Assembly: GCA_012932295.1 (NCBI GenBank)
Contig: JAAONU010000009.1
Location: forward strand, 541,697 to 605,696
Source of the DNA: Cyclina sinensis
Taxonomy: Eukaryota; Mollusca; Bivalvia; Venerida; Veneridae
Reading direction: 5' to 3'
DNA length: 64,000 bases
Shown: in pieces, positions 34,626-47,858 of the stretch
Layout: each line of letters opens with the position of its first letter
Numbering within the stretch: position 1 is the stretch's first letter
Notes under the pieces: generated by a model
Database searches by the model: none
What the model was told of the DNA's origin: nothing
The model's input: the letters and a program-made list of their open reading frames with translations, nothing else
Translations under genes and position numbers: made by a program

Positions 34626-34653
34626 TATAAAAGGACACCAAACTCGCTGTTCA
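34626..34653 (+). promoter_or_regulatory. TATA box and initiator of the dioxygenase gene
   Basis: TATAAAAG at 34,626-34,633, with an initiator-like TTCACTT whose A is at 34,653, 27 bases downstream of the first T of the TATA box. This predicts a 5' leader of about 56 bases before ATG 34,709 with no intervening ATG. Confidence 0.65.
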
Positions 34654-34708
34654 CTTAAACAATTTTTGAGAGCCAAAAGGGAAAATTTAAAAAAAAATAA
34701 AAGAAATC

Positions 34709-37598
34709 ATGGAAATAACTATATTGAAACTTGGCGTTGAGATACGTGGGTTAAAACTCAAAGACAAAGATCATTTTGAAATGTCTTTGGTAGAAAATAT
34801 AAAGAAACTAGTTCACCAACATCGCATTGTTATTTTCAAAGACCAGGGTGAAGTAAGCGGGCAAAAACATGTTGATATAAGCAAATGGTTCGGTGATCTT
34901 GACGGAACGGTATTTGAAGGTGATCCGCTGTTTGCACACCGGAAGTGCCCGCATCCAAACGTCCACAGGATATCGAACGATCCAGAGGAAGGGTGCACGA
35001 ACGCTGGAAGGTCCGGCTGGCATATTGATGGAAGCTTCGTCGAGAAACCACATGGATACGCCTTGTATCATATGCCGGCTGTGCCGAGAAAGGGTGCAAC
35101 GCGTTAGTTTCAGTTATGTATTTAATGCATTCGGTTTTCTTGGTTAGGACGTATGCTATCAAAATAAACCTTTCTGCATGGTTGCAAATCGGGGTTTAAT
35201 GCTTTTGTTTTACTATCTTCTAATTGTAATTATACGTACAAGTCCTCAAGGTATGATATAAACGGGAACCGTGTGTTTGTATGAAAGTTGAATAGAGGTA
35301 AATTTGTTTTGGATTTTTTTTTCAAATCCCCTATACTTTAAGAAAACTGTTTGCTCTAGGAAGATCAGAATTAACGTGTCTGCACTGTATATATGCGCAC
35401 CAGATTTAAATTCAGACGTTGGATGTCAACTTGTTGTTTTTCTTCAGAAAATGAATGAAGAAATAAGATAGAAAAGTAGTATAGTTTAACGAATATTTTC
35501 TCACATTGAACTACCTGTATTTTAACTAATGCAAATAAACTCTTATTGTTGTTTTTGTTTTCCTTAAAAATATTTTTCTTCTTTTCTTTTTATAGAGTTC
35601 GTTGGCTTCAAAGAGTTACTTGAGAGTATTCCAAACAGCATGCGTGGGAATTGGGAGCGTCTGTGGATGGTGAATGACAAGGGTGATAAACTCGTCCAGC
35701 CTTTAGTCTACTCCAACCCTGTCACTGGATTACCTGTAAGAAAACTTTTCACATGTTCTTAACGATAGATTACTGCCTTGAGATTGATCGATAAGTTGAC
35801 TAGTTCCTTCAACTACGACAAACCAAACTTCAATAAATCCTTTGGTACTATAGTGTAATAATTAGATAAAGGGGCTTAGAAAAGTGGAGAGACACTTATT
35901 TCGACCCTTGTCTCGTGAGTTCACTCCATACTTACATCTGTATTAGATATGACATCCGCTTACATACGTCCTAAACATTCTTTTTCATTAAATGTTAGTT
36001 AACCTTTTTTTCCCCCAGAGGACAGAATATCGTCTTTAAAACTTTATGATTAACAAAAAACAAAACAAAACAAAAAACAAATACTTATATGAGAATACGT
36101 GTATGAATTGTGCGTGAGTTGTCTATACATTGATTGAGTTTGATTCCTCACTTGTAATATTTCAAGGAAATGCTTATGATGTTACGTTAGTTTTTTAAAG
36201 TATCACTTTCAGTTCTACTTTTGTTTCTACTTTCGATTACTGATTTAAAATACAAGTCATTCTCTACATATATTTAAGTTCATCTTTTATATATAGACGA
36301 TGTCGAGTTTAATATTTTTATTGATCAAGTTTGCGGCGTAGCCTATGAAAGTCCCGCTAGGCCAGGGCCTTTATCGGTATTTCATTATAGAGGAAATCTG
36401 AAACACTACAATCAATAATACCATACAGTGGCGATGCTTTTACTATTCGGTCAAAATCTTTGCGTACATGTGACAACACCTAGCATATACATAAATAGTG
36501 GAGCTTGATACTGCTCTTTTGGAGGTTGACCTACGCATCAATTTCAGCTAAGGCACACCCCTGCAAGTAAATATGTGTCAGTGGAATGGAATCCTATTAT
36601 AGAATAGGTAATGTAACGCCACTAAAGTGAAATATTTGATATATGTACCTCTATTTTCTGTCAAATATTTTCGTTTTTTTTTTTTGTTATTAAGTTGTAT
36701 TCTAGCGTTCTGAAACAAAAAGACGAATTTCAGCTGTAAACATAGCAATATAACATACTACGAAGACAGCCAGTGTTCCATATCACTTGATGACATTATT
36801 AAAGGTATATAACTGTTTTCTACGTTTTCAGACTATCTGCATACATCTTGGAATGACGGAAGCTTTTATCTGGGATAAAGACACACCTATGGAAAGGCGG
36901 ACGGACAAAGCAGAGACCAGTAGTCTGATTAAGGAAATCACGGATCAGATTGAGAAGAACGGAAAGGAATTAGTATACTCTCATGAGGTTAAGTTTAAAT
37001 TATTATCAATTCATTATTAATATATCTAAAAATATCTACTAAAGGCGTTGATTTCTTTAGGCTGCAGTTTAGAGAGAAATTCATTTTCTTAGTAAACCCA
37101 CACAATGAATATAGGTCCCGGATTCAGCGTTCTTTCATTCGCTAGATTTTGCACAAGATTTGCATATGAACGTATACTTGTTCCGAAATTGGCGGTTCTG
37201 TATTTTAAAATACGGATCAAAGCTCACTTTAAAATAAATAGAGAAAACCACCAGATGGATACGAAAATGGACACGAAACCAAAAGAAAAATATTATCAAA
37301 ATGTATGAATTCATTTTCTTGTTGAAAAATGAAAAAGAAGAACAAGGAAGAATAGTCCTTCTCAATAAAGAAGTAACTTAAGAAAAACGATTTCGAAGTT
37401 GACAGAATGTATTTCTGAAATCTAGATATTAAATATTTGCAGTGGGAAGAAGGGGATTTCCTTATTACAGACAACTTGGCTGTCGGCCATTTTGCAAGCG
37501 CCGATTCACAAAGACCAAGGTCAGAGGTCGGACTGCGCGTGCTCCACCGAACGACGGTCAGAGGTCAAAGCAAACCGAGGAAAAACTTGATTGGGTAA
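34709..37598 (+). CDS. TauD/TfdA-type Fe(II)/2-oxoglutarate dioxygenase, complete
   Basis: Four exons join in frame into 281 residues (E. coli TauD has 283): 34,709-35,102; 35,596-35,735; 36,832-36,987; 37,443-37,598. All introns are GT-AG (493, 1096 and 455 bp). The family couples 2-oxoglutarate decarboxylation to substrate oxidation at a non-haem iron. Visible catalytic parts: HxD of the 2-His-1-carboxylate triad in SGWHIDGSF (H105, D107), distal H246 in DNLAVGHF, and RVLHR (R262, R266), where the family binds 2-oxoglutarate and the substrate acid group. The N-terminal region has VIFKDQ, typical of the fold. The substrate cannot be read from sequence, so taurine is not implied. No signal peptide; presumably cytosolic. 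Promoter at 34,626, poly(A) signals at 37,972 and 37,982. Its tandem paralogue in copy A is broken, so this may be the only working copy here. Confidence 0.9.
37338..37371 (+). repeat. Single 33-bp unit in intron 3, copy B
   Basis: One unit, GAAGAACAAGGAAGAATAGT then CCTTCTCAATAAA, with the same flanks as the 2.3-kb array of copy A (GTTGAAAAATGAAAAA before, CTTAAGAAAAACGAT after). It is the unexpanded state of the minisatellite. Confidence 0.9.
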
Positions 37599-37971
37599 AA
37601 ATGAAAACTGTATACCAAGTCTACAAACTACACATGATCACCCACTCGGAATATGTCATACTCACAAGTGGAACTTACAGAATATTTGTTACAATATACA
37701 TGTTGTGTTTAGTTCCTTTTCACTTCCATATTAAGTGAAATATTCTAAAGAACAATTTATAATTGACACACATATTGGCGAGTTGAGATACTCATCAACA
37801 AATAAGTTCAGTATATTCTGTGCGTCATATACCTCCGTCTGAGAACATAATTCAATAGAATTGACGTCATAAAGTGTATTTTGTAAAGTTATTTTTTTCA
37901 CAATGTTTGCGTTATCACGAAGATTAAAATAGACATGGCAGTGCATTCATTTTATTTTCCATCAGTTGTGT

Positions 37972-37987
37972 AATAAACTACAATAAA
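37972..37987 (+). terminator. Tandem poly(A) signals of the dioxygenase gene
   Basis: AATAAA at 37,972-37,977 and 37,982-37,987, followed by a GT-rich downstream element (TTTGTGCGTGTTTTG). This predicts a 3' UTR of roughly 400 bases. Confidence 0.65.
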
Positions 37988-38780
37988 GTGCATTCGTCTT
38001 TGTGCGTGTTTTGCTTCTTTCCCCCTTTTTTATTATTTGTTGGTGCAACTATGTGTCCTTGAAATTAACTGTAAATGCCATACACTGTGATGATATGACC
38101 TTTATTCTTTCTTTCTTTATATTTCTCTTTTTTTTCTTTGGTTGATTCGTTCTACCAATATTGTAATATATTAATTTTACAATATATTAATATTGTAACA
38201 ATACTGTTATATGTTGTATAAGATTTTCATTTCCTTTGTAAATGGTATATTATTGCGTTTGTGTTTTTTATCTAATAAAGCCTCTTTAATATGAGTGGTA
38301 ATGTTTTTTTGATTGTCTTGCCCCTCTCCTCCCTTATAAGTTGTCATTTCACAATTTGCTTTTTGACGATGTCACCACAAGTTCTCATAGATATTTCAGA
38401 ATTACATTTAATGTGTTTAAATTCCTTATTTACCTTCGTTTCCGAGGTATATATATTTCTTCTGGCTCGCCGTATGTAAAAAGGTGTTTAACCATACTAA
38501 ACCAGAGAAGAGTAACATTGTAGCGGAGATAAGTGCTTACTTATCAAGAACTTCTTTCATGAGTAATGAGAGTTTTCTATGACAAAAATTTGACAATAAA
38601 GTGGGAGTGCATTCGCTTGACGAATTATTTATGTTAGGCAATAGACCTTTGGAAAATATCATTTTGTGTTTTGTCTTGTTTATTTCATTTCTTTCCATTT
38701 ATCTTTTTTTTAATTTACGTTCTTACGAACATAAAAGTCCGCAATAGAAAGATACAATGCATCTTAGAAGACACAACCCA
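37988..38780. other. Intergenic region after the dioxygenase, copy B
   Basis: Closely matches copy A (4030-4880) except for a deletion of about 70 bases near 38,465 relative to A. No gene recognised. Confidence 0.5.
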
Positions 38781-38872
38781 GAGCAGGATTCGAACTCTGA
38801 TCTCTGCGTGACACGCCAACACTCTAAGCACTGAGCCGAAACATCAATTCCCTGACACAGTTGTCTGAGGTT
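38781..38872 (-). mobile_element. tRNA-derived SINE-like head, copy B
   Basis: Counterpart of the element at 4880-4970, with the B-box GAGTTCGAATCC on the - strand. It predates the duplication. Confidence 0.55.
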
Positions 38873-41800
38873 GTATTTTTACAACTATAGGAAGTGTGCA
38901 CTAGACCGTAACAACGTTTCTTTCTTTACCTGTATGTTTAATGTTTATCAAATGGTGTATATAGAAGGTAGACTGATTCATGGCGCGCAGCCAGACAAAT
39001 ATCAGTTAAAGTACAAAATTAATATAAATGGCTTTTTTCATAGAGATAATGCAGTTATTTTTTAAGTGTGTTTTGCTCATGTTTGCTTGTGCTTGCTGTC
39101 TCGTTTCTTTGTCACCTTCTTAAAGACAACTACATTAGTTGCATGATATGTGCTAAAAAGGGACAACCCTTAACGAAACGATATAAAAGAAAATTCACCA
39201 GTATTTCAAATGGAAACTGAAAATGTTGGTCATTTTAGTCATGACATGAGTGACCCCGTTTCGCGTTTTGTTCAATGGAAAGTCAGAAATACTTCGAAAT
39301 TGTATAAATAAAAATTAAGGTTGATACTTCCTTAATCAGGATAATAAGAAAACATAGTATTTAGGAGTACCTGATTGGCAGTTAGGAAATGACGTTAATT
39401 ATTGTAAATCATATATCAGAATTCCAAAACTAAAATCATTGGTTCTAAATATAGTAACATTCCTAAAATATTTTATTCATCTCACGTAGCAAATAAAAGA
39501 GCAATTTTTATCAGTCTTTCATTTAACATTTAGTACACTTAAAAAAGTCACCCAGATTTTAATCGGTCTTGAATATTTAAAACTGTTATGGTTGAATTTT
39601 GTTCAATTTCTATCACCGAATTTTGATATATTTCTGTGTTAAGTCATAGTGCATTAAATAGCCTTATAACAAAGGTTCATTGCATGATTTACACGGAAAA
39701 GAGTCAACGCCTAACGTTTTTTCGTCATATCGTTTTAAAACAGCTCATTCACAGAAACTGAATCACTTCAAAATGACTTAAATACTAAAAATGACAAACA
39801 AATCATCAGTAAAAATCTGTTTCTGGCATAGATTTTTGTAATGTGTCTTTGAAGTTTTAAAACAAAACTCTGCCTATTCTAGAGCCTGAAAAATTGTATA
39901 TACGTTAACAATATTGGCTCAGAGCATTACAGTGCCGTTTAACCAAAGTTCAAATACATTTTGGTTATAGTTTCTCCAAAGACTTATAAAGGTTCAATCG
40001 TTTAGTTGATAATAGATTTTACTTTTCATTTCTGATTGCAAACATGTTTTTTCAGTAGGGACTGTCTTTTTTTTAACAAAAGTGTGAATGAGCTGTTCAC
40101 AAAACATCTATTGTGGGATTTTCCCACTTAGTCACAGACCATAAAATCAATGGTGAGAAATTCCTTAATGAGCCAGAAGAATACATTACAGAATATCCCA
40201 TAATAAGACATTATTTTTTCCAAACTGCTTAATAACCTGCAAAAGTCGCATTTTGAAATCATCGTCATATAACAAAAGGATCATTTCAACATAAAAATCC
40301 TTTTAATATTTTGAATGTATTGAAAAGTCTGTTTTTATGTTAGTCAGCTTGCAGAGATACTTACATTCATATTCCTTATCACGTAGGGTGTTTCTTCTTA
40401 GCAATTAAATGTTGTTATTTAACAAAATTTTTAGTCCGATTTTATGAAAGGTAACGTTTAATAGAAATCCAATTGCCTAATTGCATGATTTTTTTCTGTT
40501 GAAGGAAATATTTGAGGTATAATGCAAATGAGACTTTGCGAGATTTTATCAACCTGCTGCGAGATTTTAGGAGCTTTGCAAAAGAAGGAAGTCTTTAGTA
40601 TTCTAAGCACAACCAATGACATGAACTTAATCATCGCTTGGTGCTGTTGTTATTACTGTTGTTGCTGTGCCTATTTTCGTTTCAGCATTTTTATGTGTTT
40701 CATACGAAAGACAATGAGCGGTCTTAGTGGAGAAGTGGGGCATTGAACTTATGACTCTATTCCGTAACAACTTGTTTTCTACAATTTTATATTGTAAAAG
40801 GACGTAAACTATCAATTTTATGCACTTTCTTTGTAGAAATCTCAAAGAAAAAAAGAAAGACAATAAAAAAGAAGCAAAACAAAAAAAAATAATAATAAAA
40901 GCAAATATCTGAGTCCACACGGTCAATATTAAGTCACAGACAATGTGCACATGTACATTTTTGCCAAATAGGTCACCTTACGTTCTATCTGTGACTCGAA
41001 CCCAGAACATGCACAAGTATTCTTACCATTGAACAAGGTTCACAATATTTTCTGTATCCTGCTTGCCGGTCGTTTAGCATAAAGCATAGAATATTTGCAC
41101 CTTTGGACGTCTCACATTCTTTGGAAGTTTGCCTTTTCAAAAATTGCTGAAACATATTACATACAGAGTTAAGTATCAATATAAACAAGCAGATAAGTAC
41201 ACTAAATATAGAAAGATGTGCTGCTTTATATCAGATATGGCACCTATTACTTGTCATGGGCCAAGAGTGAAAACACAAATATTCAAAAAAACTGTCGGTA
41301 ATTATTTGACAGAATGATTGTTGGCAATTACAATCACAGAAACGATAAATTAATGAACGTAATTGTTATGCAATTACGCTTTACCTACATGGCTCTAATA
41401 GTAGTTTATGTTATATGTTTAATGTAAATAAAATAAAATATAATAAAATGTCGATATGTTTAAGTAAATTCGGACTTTTATCCAGAACGACATTTTTGTG
41501 ATAGCTGAAGCTTTATCACCTTCGAAGTGAGTAGTTTCTTTTTTCTATTTTTAACATGGTTGATTGATTTCTATCAATTGTCACTTAATGCACTTTTGAT
41601 AAAAATATTGTAGTCTACTAATGATTTAATGCAAACTTGAATATTTAATTTTAGAACTTTGTAACACAAATCCTCAGTAACTCAAAGGTTATCAGGAAAA
41701 AAAAAACATCCGGGTCTCACGAGATTCGAACCCCTGTCTGTCAACGACAGGAACAACTTGAATAAACAACTTTGGCCACTGTGCCAAATAAATGTATTTA

Positions 41801-41948
41801 AAGGTCTTTTCAAAGGTTGAATTTTTTCTAATGAATACTTCAAGGAAATATGCTGAAGTATATTATTTTGGTTCTATTTTAAATTCCTAGGATTTTCTTT
41901 TTTAATTCTTACAGAAAATAAAATCTGCATCAAGTTCTGAAGACACTT
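38873..41948. other. Intergenic region upstream of TIMP, copy B
   Basis: From about 39,118 it is nearly identical to copy A. It holds two tRNA-like fragments at 40,983-41,043 and 41,708-41,795 (- strand), already described for copy A. No gene supported. Confidence 0.5.
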
Positions 41949-41958
41949 GGAGTGAAAG

Positions 41959-43367
41959 ATGGACAATCACGTTTTCTTGCTTTTAAGTAGTTTCTTGCTG
42001 TTCAAAACTGTTTCGATGTCAAGAGCGTGCTCTTGTAGACCAAATCCCAAAGAGGAAGCCTGCACTTCAGACTATGGTTAGTGCCTTTTTGATAGTTTTG
42101 ATTTTCAGAAAAAAATTGTAAGAAAGAAAAAAAAAACAAAAGAAAAAAACAGAAAGAAACATACAAGAGTGAAAAGGGAAAGAAGAAAAGAGACAAACGA
42201 CACAAAATAACAAAACAAAAAGGTGCAACTTACGATTTAACTAAAATTTTCGGGACACAATAGTATTTGATATAAGTAACATTTCGGTCCAGTTCAAGAT
42301 GGTGTTTAGCAGGAATTGATATCAATTGAACAAAAACTCGAAGATTTATTTATAATTTTATTTATATTCGTGGTAATTCTGATTGCAAAGCTCATCGAGC
42401 CCAAAAACCCAAGAAATGGCATCATAAAGACACGTTGGCACAAAAACTGTGCAAATATAAGATTTACTTTCAAAATTACCGTACACCATATATTGTAGAA
42501 CGTTATACCTTAAAAAATCGTTGAATTTAATCGGTTAAATTTACCCTACATCTACGAAATTATCTTAACTTTAAACAATATAAGGATTTTTTCTTCAGTG
42601 ATAATTGCCAAGGTACTCGAAGAACGTCAGATAGTCTCAGACGATGGCTGGGTGTTTCATTACAGTTTGAATGTTACCAAAGTTTTAAAGGTAAAGGATT
42701 CAGAACTTGTGATTTATTCAAATGTGTTTGTAAACATTTAACATATGCATTTTGATTTAATCAATAATGTTTGCGAAAAAATTGTCATTGACAAGTTCTA
42801 TAAATTTCTTAAATTCAGTTTGTTCAAACATTACCAAACTAAGTCAGATTTGGATAGCAAACAGCAAACTCCTTATTATCAATACTGCCATTTCAGCAAC
42901 TTTCAGTTTCTTTACTTGACACAACCATTGTGTACAATTTGTCATTTCGAAACATACTACCAGGCACCAATCTAAGCTTTTTAAATTCTGTTGCTCATTT
43001 ATACTTCAACACATTTTCACAGACAAGTGCTTCCTATGAAGGTGCTGTGAAGGTGATGCAGATTAAACTGCGGGGAAATGAATGTGGAGGCCAACTCAAG
43101 CCAGGACATGCATATATATTTGCAGGTAGGTTCAATTAGTTGACGATCATTTATTTCACGTATGAATAAGGTGGCAATTTTAAGAAAACATTGAACGGAG
43201 AGTGCAGTGAAGTACTGTTGGTTCTCTTTCTTATAGTTGTATATGTAATTGAAACTGAATTATCTTGGAATTAATGGATGCGATGTCCGAGATATACGAC
43301 ATCCCAAACATTTTATTATAGTCATATCGATCGACTTCAAGAAAAGGCTTGTTTCTTACCTGTTTCC
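41959..43367 (+). pseudogene. TIMP-like inhibitor with nonsense codon (copy B)
   Basis: Same exon structure as copy A: 41,959-42,076; 42,599-42,690; 43,023-43,125; 43,237-43,367, with all splice sites kept. In exon 4 the GAA of codon 117 is TAA (43,272-43,274). The product would stop after 116 residues and lose the last two of the six disulphide cysteines (positions 121 and 143). It also has A110E and L30P relative to copy A. The signal peptide and the Cys-Ser-Cys start are intact. Since the surrounding DNA is almost identical to copy A, the nonsense change is recent. A truncated, misfolded product or mRNA decay is expected. Confidence 0.8.
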
Positions 43368-44780
43368 GTGAGTATTTTTCATTTTTTTGTTTAACGCACA
43401 TTTCTCTCATGATGTATACATTATAAGTTTGAACTATTTTGATATGTCGGATCGGATAAAGTTGAACTTAGCATAAACAAAATGTTTTAAAATGTAGAAG
43501 GTTAACGTTAGAATAGAAAGAATATGTTGACAATAATCAAGTTCTCAGTGGGATTCGAAGTTACACAAAGTTTATTTAGAATAGAAGAAATATTCATATG
43601 GCATATGGCATCAGTTAAAAATCTGAGTCGTTTTATTTAGAATAAGACCCTTTAACAAAAACATTTAAAGGATACTTCCATTATTTTCCTGCTTTTAAGA
43701 ACTAGACAAATTATATGAGGCACTTTGTCTTTAACACCACAAACTTGTACAGATATTTCTTACCGGACGTGCAAGCTGTTAACGGTCTGCACCGCTATTT
43801 AAGGCTTAAACCTCTTGCCGTCAACCCAGACACGAGACGTTATTTACCCTCCTGCCACAGAGCTCCTTTATCTGATTTGTAAAGGTACAGTCAAACCTGC
43901 ATAAAAACAACATTTTGGAATATCAAAAAACTGGCCATTGTACATCGTAGTCTTTGTGCAATGTTGACTTTTTTCCATCTAACTGTTGTACTATCTACAA
44001 GTATCTATTGCACATTTAGAATGGGTTTTTATTTCCAGATGGTCTTTCACTCATGTGGTGTTTTACTCATATCTGTCTGTATTCGACTTGCTTAAATTTC
44101 TACTTTAAATTCTAACAAATCACGTGCACGCTTGTAAACTTGTCAAAATTAACATAAGATGACAATATGAATGGCACGTCGCCTGTGCATCATGAGTGCA
44201 CTTTCCGTAATGTTTGTTGCATGCTCTAATTGCTCATGTTAATACAAAAATGTGTTTTAATGATTTATGGTCATGACTTACAATAGCTTGAACGGAACAC
44301 ACTGACAACTTGTAACAAAAAGACGACATAAACGATAAAATGTACATAACAAACTGTTCACCTTCAATTTATGACACAAAACTTTAACTCATGCGTATTT
44401 AGTGTGACTTTTCGGACAGCAATGGTTCCTTTCTTTTGTTTTTTTTTAAATTTCAATTCAAATAAGAATGTATTCTTCCGCCTAATTGAAACCAGGGGCG
44501 TATTGAATTGATTTTAATGTTTTCGTACGGGACATGAAACACATTTGTTTGCAATATGTTTATCGTTGCAGTGTGCAACTGAAATGCAAATATTGTCTCT
44601 TTAACGTTTACTTAATGAACTTAATTTAAAAAATGTTTATAGATTAAAAGATGGAATTTATCACTTTCTCCTAATTGCGCAATACACTTAAATTTCTCGA
44701 AATATTTTTGACAATTAGCATGATGTATTTTTTCCACACGAAAAAAAAGAAAAGAAAACCAAAACATCCTGTGTGGTTGT
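43368..44780. other. Region downstream of TIMP, copy B
   Basis: Nearly identical to copy A 9461-10,877; no gene supported. Confidence 0.5.
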
Positions 44781-44781
44781 G

Positions 44782-44815
44782 TATATAAGAAAGAGAACAA
44801 GGAACGTTATCGTCA
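44782..44815 (+). promoter_or_regulatory. TATA box and initiator of the cysteine-rich gene, copy B
   Basis: TATATAAG at 44,782-44,789 with an initiator A at 44,815 and a splice donor GGTAAGT beginning 24 bases after that A, as in copy A. Confidence 0.6.
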
Positions 44816-46425
44816 TCTCTTACAGTATATGTCTAAGGGTAAGTGTTATCTTTCTTCTTTCTGTACCGACAAATGGATACTGTGTCTTAAGCTCAAACAT
44901 ATTTTCACTGGAGTTATACAAGTTAATCAGCTTTTATTGGTAACTCGCACTCAGTGCATCCAATGATTCTCTGATGTACAAAACAGAGAAAGTTGAAGTC
45001 GCGGTTAGTTTCCTTATTTGGTGTTCTCTATGACATGAAATGATCGGATAACAATTTAAGTAAAACGATCAATATTAAAGAACTGTTTGATAAAGTTTTT
45101 GCAATAGTTGTCCTACAACTGAATACTTCTACCAAAATTCAAAAGACTAACACTTTATTGTTCCAAAATGCATAGGTATAATAATCTAATCATGCATTTA
45201 TTAGGTTTTGGTTGTAAGCTATTGTTTCATAGATTTTTTTCACTGAAAACTGTTTAAAAACTGTTTTCAAATTTTCGTTTGAATATACAGTAAATCTCTA
45301 AGTAAGCCATTGCCTCAGCCCAAAGCATTACCTCAGGTTGACAATACGCAGTAGCGTCGTAAATTAGGGTTGCATCCGCGAGCATGCTTCAGTAAGTTCA
45401 ACTCATAGTGGCTTATACACTTAATAACAGTGGCAAAATCCCAATTTTTTCCTGAAGTTCGGCGATGATTGTTAGAGTATCGATCTAAGAGTTATACATT
45501 CTCGGCCGTAGAAATATTTTGTTGTACATTCTTAAAACTGTATCACATTGATAAAGATGGAAGAAGTCCCATTTTCTTCCTGTTCTTCGAAATTCCTACA
45601 TTCCTGTTGACAATTTAAAAAATGTTATTGGTGTTCTTTTTTTAAAAAATGGGATTGGAATTCTTAAGAACAGCCTTGTGTCTAATGTAGGAAATATAGA
45701 GTATTCGTCAATACTAAAAAGTAGTCAAATTGTTTATAATGTTTTTAACATTTATTTTCAGACACTGTCATAGGTTTACATCACCATCAGGTGAACTGAA
45801 AATATGTTTTGTTTTTTTTGTTGGCTTTCCTGTTTGAGGGTTGTTTGTCCACAACAGTAAGAAATGCGTCAACAACAACAACTAAACCTGTGTTAGCACA
45901 TCCTTCTCAACCACTGAACATCCACTACTCGGCTTTTTTCGTCTGCGGGAATTTAGTTTACCAGGACAGTATTCCAATGGTTTTCCCGCCTTCCGACGTC
46001 TCTCTTCCAAATATAGTTAATTCTACGCGTGCCGAAACAGTCCACCGACAGAGTTATGTTAATTTCTGTGACAAGCTCTATATCTATGTTCCATGTGTGA
46101 AAGAATTGGTCAAAAGCAATTTAAGTGTTATTGACAGCTACGTCCAACAGTATATTGACTTCAAAAATTTCGATACCGCATTATTTGCTTACTGTCCTGA
46201 CAATAAAACTATTCCATCTCAGTTTATGTGCACGAGGCAAACGGTCGAGGCACACAGTTGCCCGAACGGTGGGTTGTATGGAATAATGAACTATCTTGCT
46301 AATGCAATAAAAATGAGATTTCTAAGGAAGCCTATTGCTCTGGATTGCAACAGTCTGTAAGATGCAGAGTGGACAAACAGCTCAGTAAGTGTAGCAATTT
46401 CACTTCAAGATATTGTCAACAGTGA
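44815..46425 (+). pseudogene. Secreted cysteine-rich protein, copy B (start out of frame)
   Basis: Leader exon 44,815-44,838, then main exon from 45,762 after TTATTTTCAG. The body frame (about 45,809-46,360) is open over 183 codons, with cysteine motifs VCGN, FCDKL, VPCVKEL, YCPDN, MCTRQ, SCPN, LDCNS and several N-glycosylation sites (NAS, NST, NLS, NKT). The ATG at 45,804 is out of frame with it: a T-run here has eight T, and together with a 3-base insertion the net shift relative to copy A is +2. The frame begins with TTG, and no in-frame ATG precedes the conserved part. One more T would give a normal hydrophobic signal peptide, so a sequencing slip in this homopolymer is a real possibility and the gene could be functional. 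The family is not recognised. After the stop, a 20-codon frame (46,363-46,425) matches the copy A extension with an in-frame 36-base deletion. Confidence 0.65.
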
Positions 46426-47340
46426 GTTTGTGAATACTATGAAACATGATCAAAGAGGAGGACCAGAAAAGAAATTTAATAATTAAATAGTTGAAATAAA
46501 ATGTTAATAATTAAATAGTTGAGAAAGAGCCATTTAATACCCTTATATCTTATCATGTAAAATCAGAATTAACAACTTGAAGGTTACTATATTACGATTG
46601 GTTTATGGGATTATGGTATTATGGCATTACTTCTCTGTTTATTTCATGTTTTTACTATGTATATTGCCTTTTGTTTGCTACAAAAGTCGTATTTGATATT
46701 CAATGCAATAAATGATATGTTATGTTATGTTACGATTGGTTTGCTAGCTTGTTCTATAGTAGTAAATTGGTTTAAACATGGCTCAGTCAAATAATCTGAT
46801 TTCAGATTATAAAGTAATTTAATGAAGCGAACTGATGAACATTAACCGGATTAGTGGTTGAAATTATATTTTGTCTGCTGACTAAAATCTGTCGCTAAAT
46901 TGAGCCAGCGGTGAGTGCTGAGAAAATAAAATTAACTGTCAAATGTTTTTGAAAAAATGCGAAACGGTAGACCAAATATTATTTCAACAACGTACAATGG
47001 TAGAATTACAGTTTGATATTTTAAGCTTTAACATGAGTTGAAATAATGTCTTACCAATCTTGGGATAATTACAAAAAATTCTCAATAAATGTGGTTAGTA
47101 GTTTTCATGACAAAACACATGAATGAATATATTTATCTTTGTGATTATTCTTGATTTACAAACCATATCGGGATCTAACAGAGGTAACAAAACCCTCTTA
47201 CATCCTTGAGGCGCCAAGCAAAATCAGATAAAAGCATTAAAAAAGCTGAAAAACCCGAACAGCTTTATTAAAGTTAAACTTTTAACTTTTCAAAATTGAG
47301 GATTATTCTGCACATATTTGAAATAATTTGCTAAAATAAA
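46426..47340. other. Intergenic region with the empty site of the 1.48-kb element
   Basis: AT-rich, aligned to copy A 12,555-13,535 and 15,018-15,110. The uninterrupted junction CATT-six A-GCTG at about 47,238 is the pre-insertion site. No gene supported. Confidence 0.55.
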
Positions 47341-47858
47341 AGGGTCAACAAAGTGTGTTATTGGCATCTACCAAGTTTGTTCAAATTGTACCCCTGGAAT
47401 CAAATTTGGCCCTGCTCCGGGGCTCAATTGATTTGATATAGGCTTAAGTAGGGAAAATTTTGAAAATCTTCTTGTCTGAATCCACAAGGCCCTGAGCTTT
47501 AAGCTTTGGTATGAAGCATTGTCTAGTAGACCTTGTTCAAAATCTGGAATCAAATTTGACCCTGCTCCAGGTGAAAATTGATTTTTAAAGGATTATATAG
47601 GCGAAACTTAAAAAAACCTTCTTGTCTGAAACCACAAAGCCTAAAACTTAGATATTTAGAGTATATGCTAGAGGTCTTCTAGGTTTGTTCAAATTAGAGT
47701 GAAAATTGCCTCTACTTTGGGGTCACTTGAATTCCTATAGATTTATATATAGATGATGGTGATGTTTGATGTGTAATGTCTTCTGATGTTTGCTCACAAG
47801 CATACCGAAAGGCACAGTTATCAGGTGAACTATCTAGGGTCATCATGGCCCTCTTGTT
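47340..47858 (-). mobile_element. Truncated element relative, copy B
   Basis: Counterpart of 15,110-15,622; it ends in ATCTAGGGTCATCATGGCCC then TCTTG. Shared by both copies. Confidence 0.6.
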
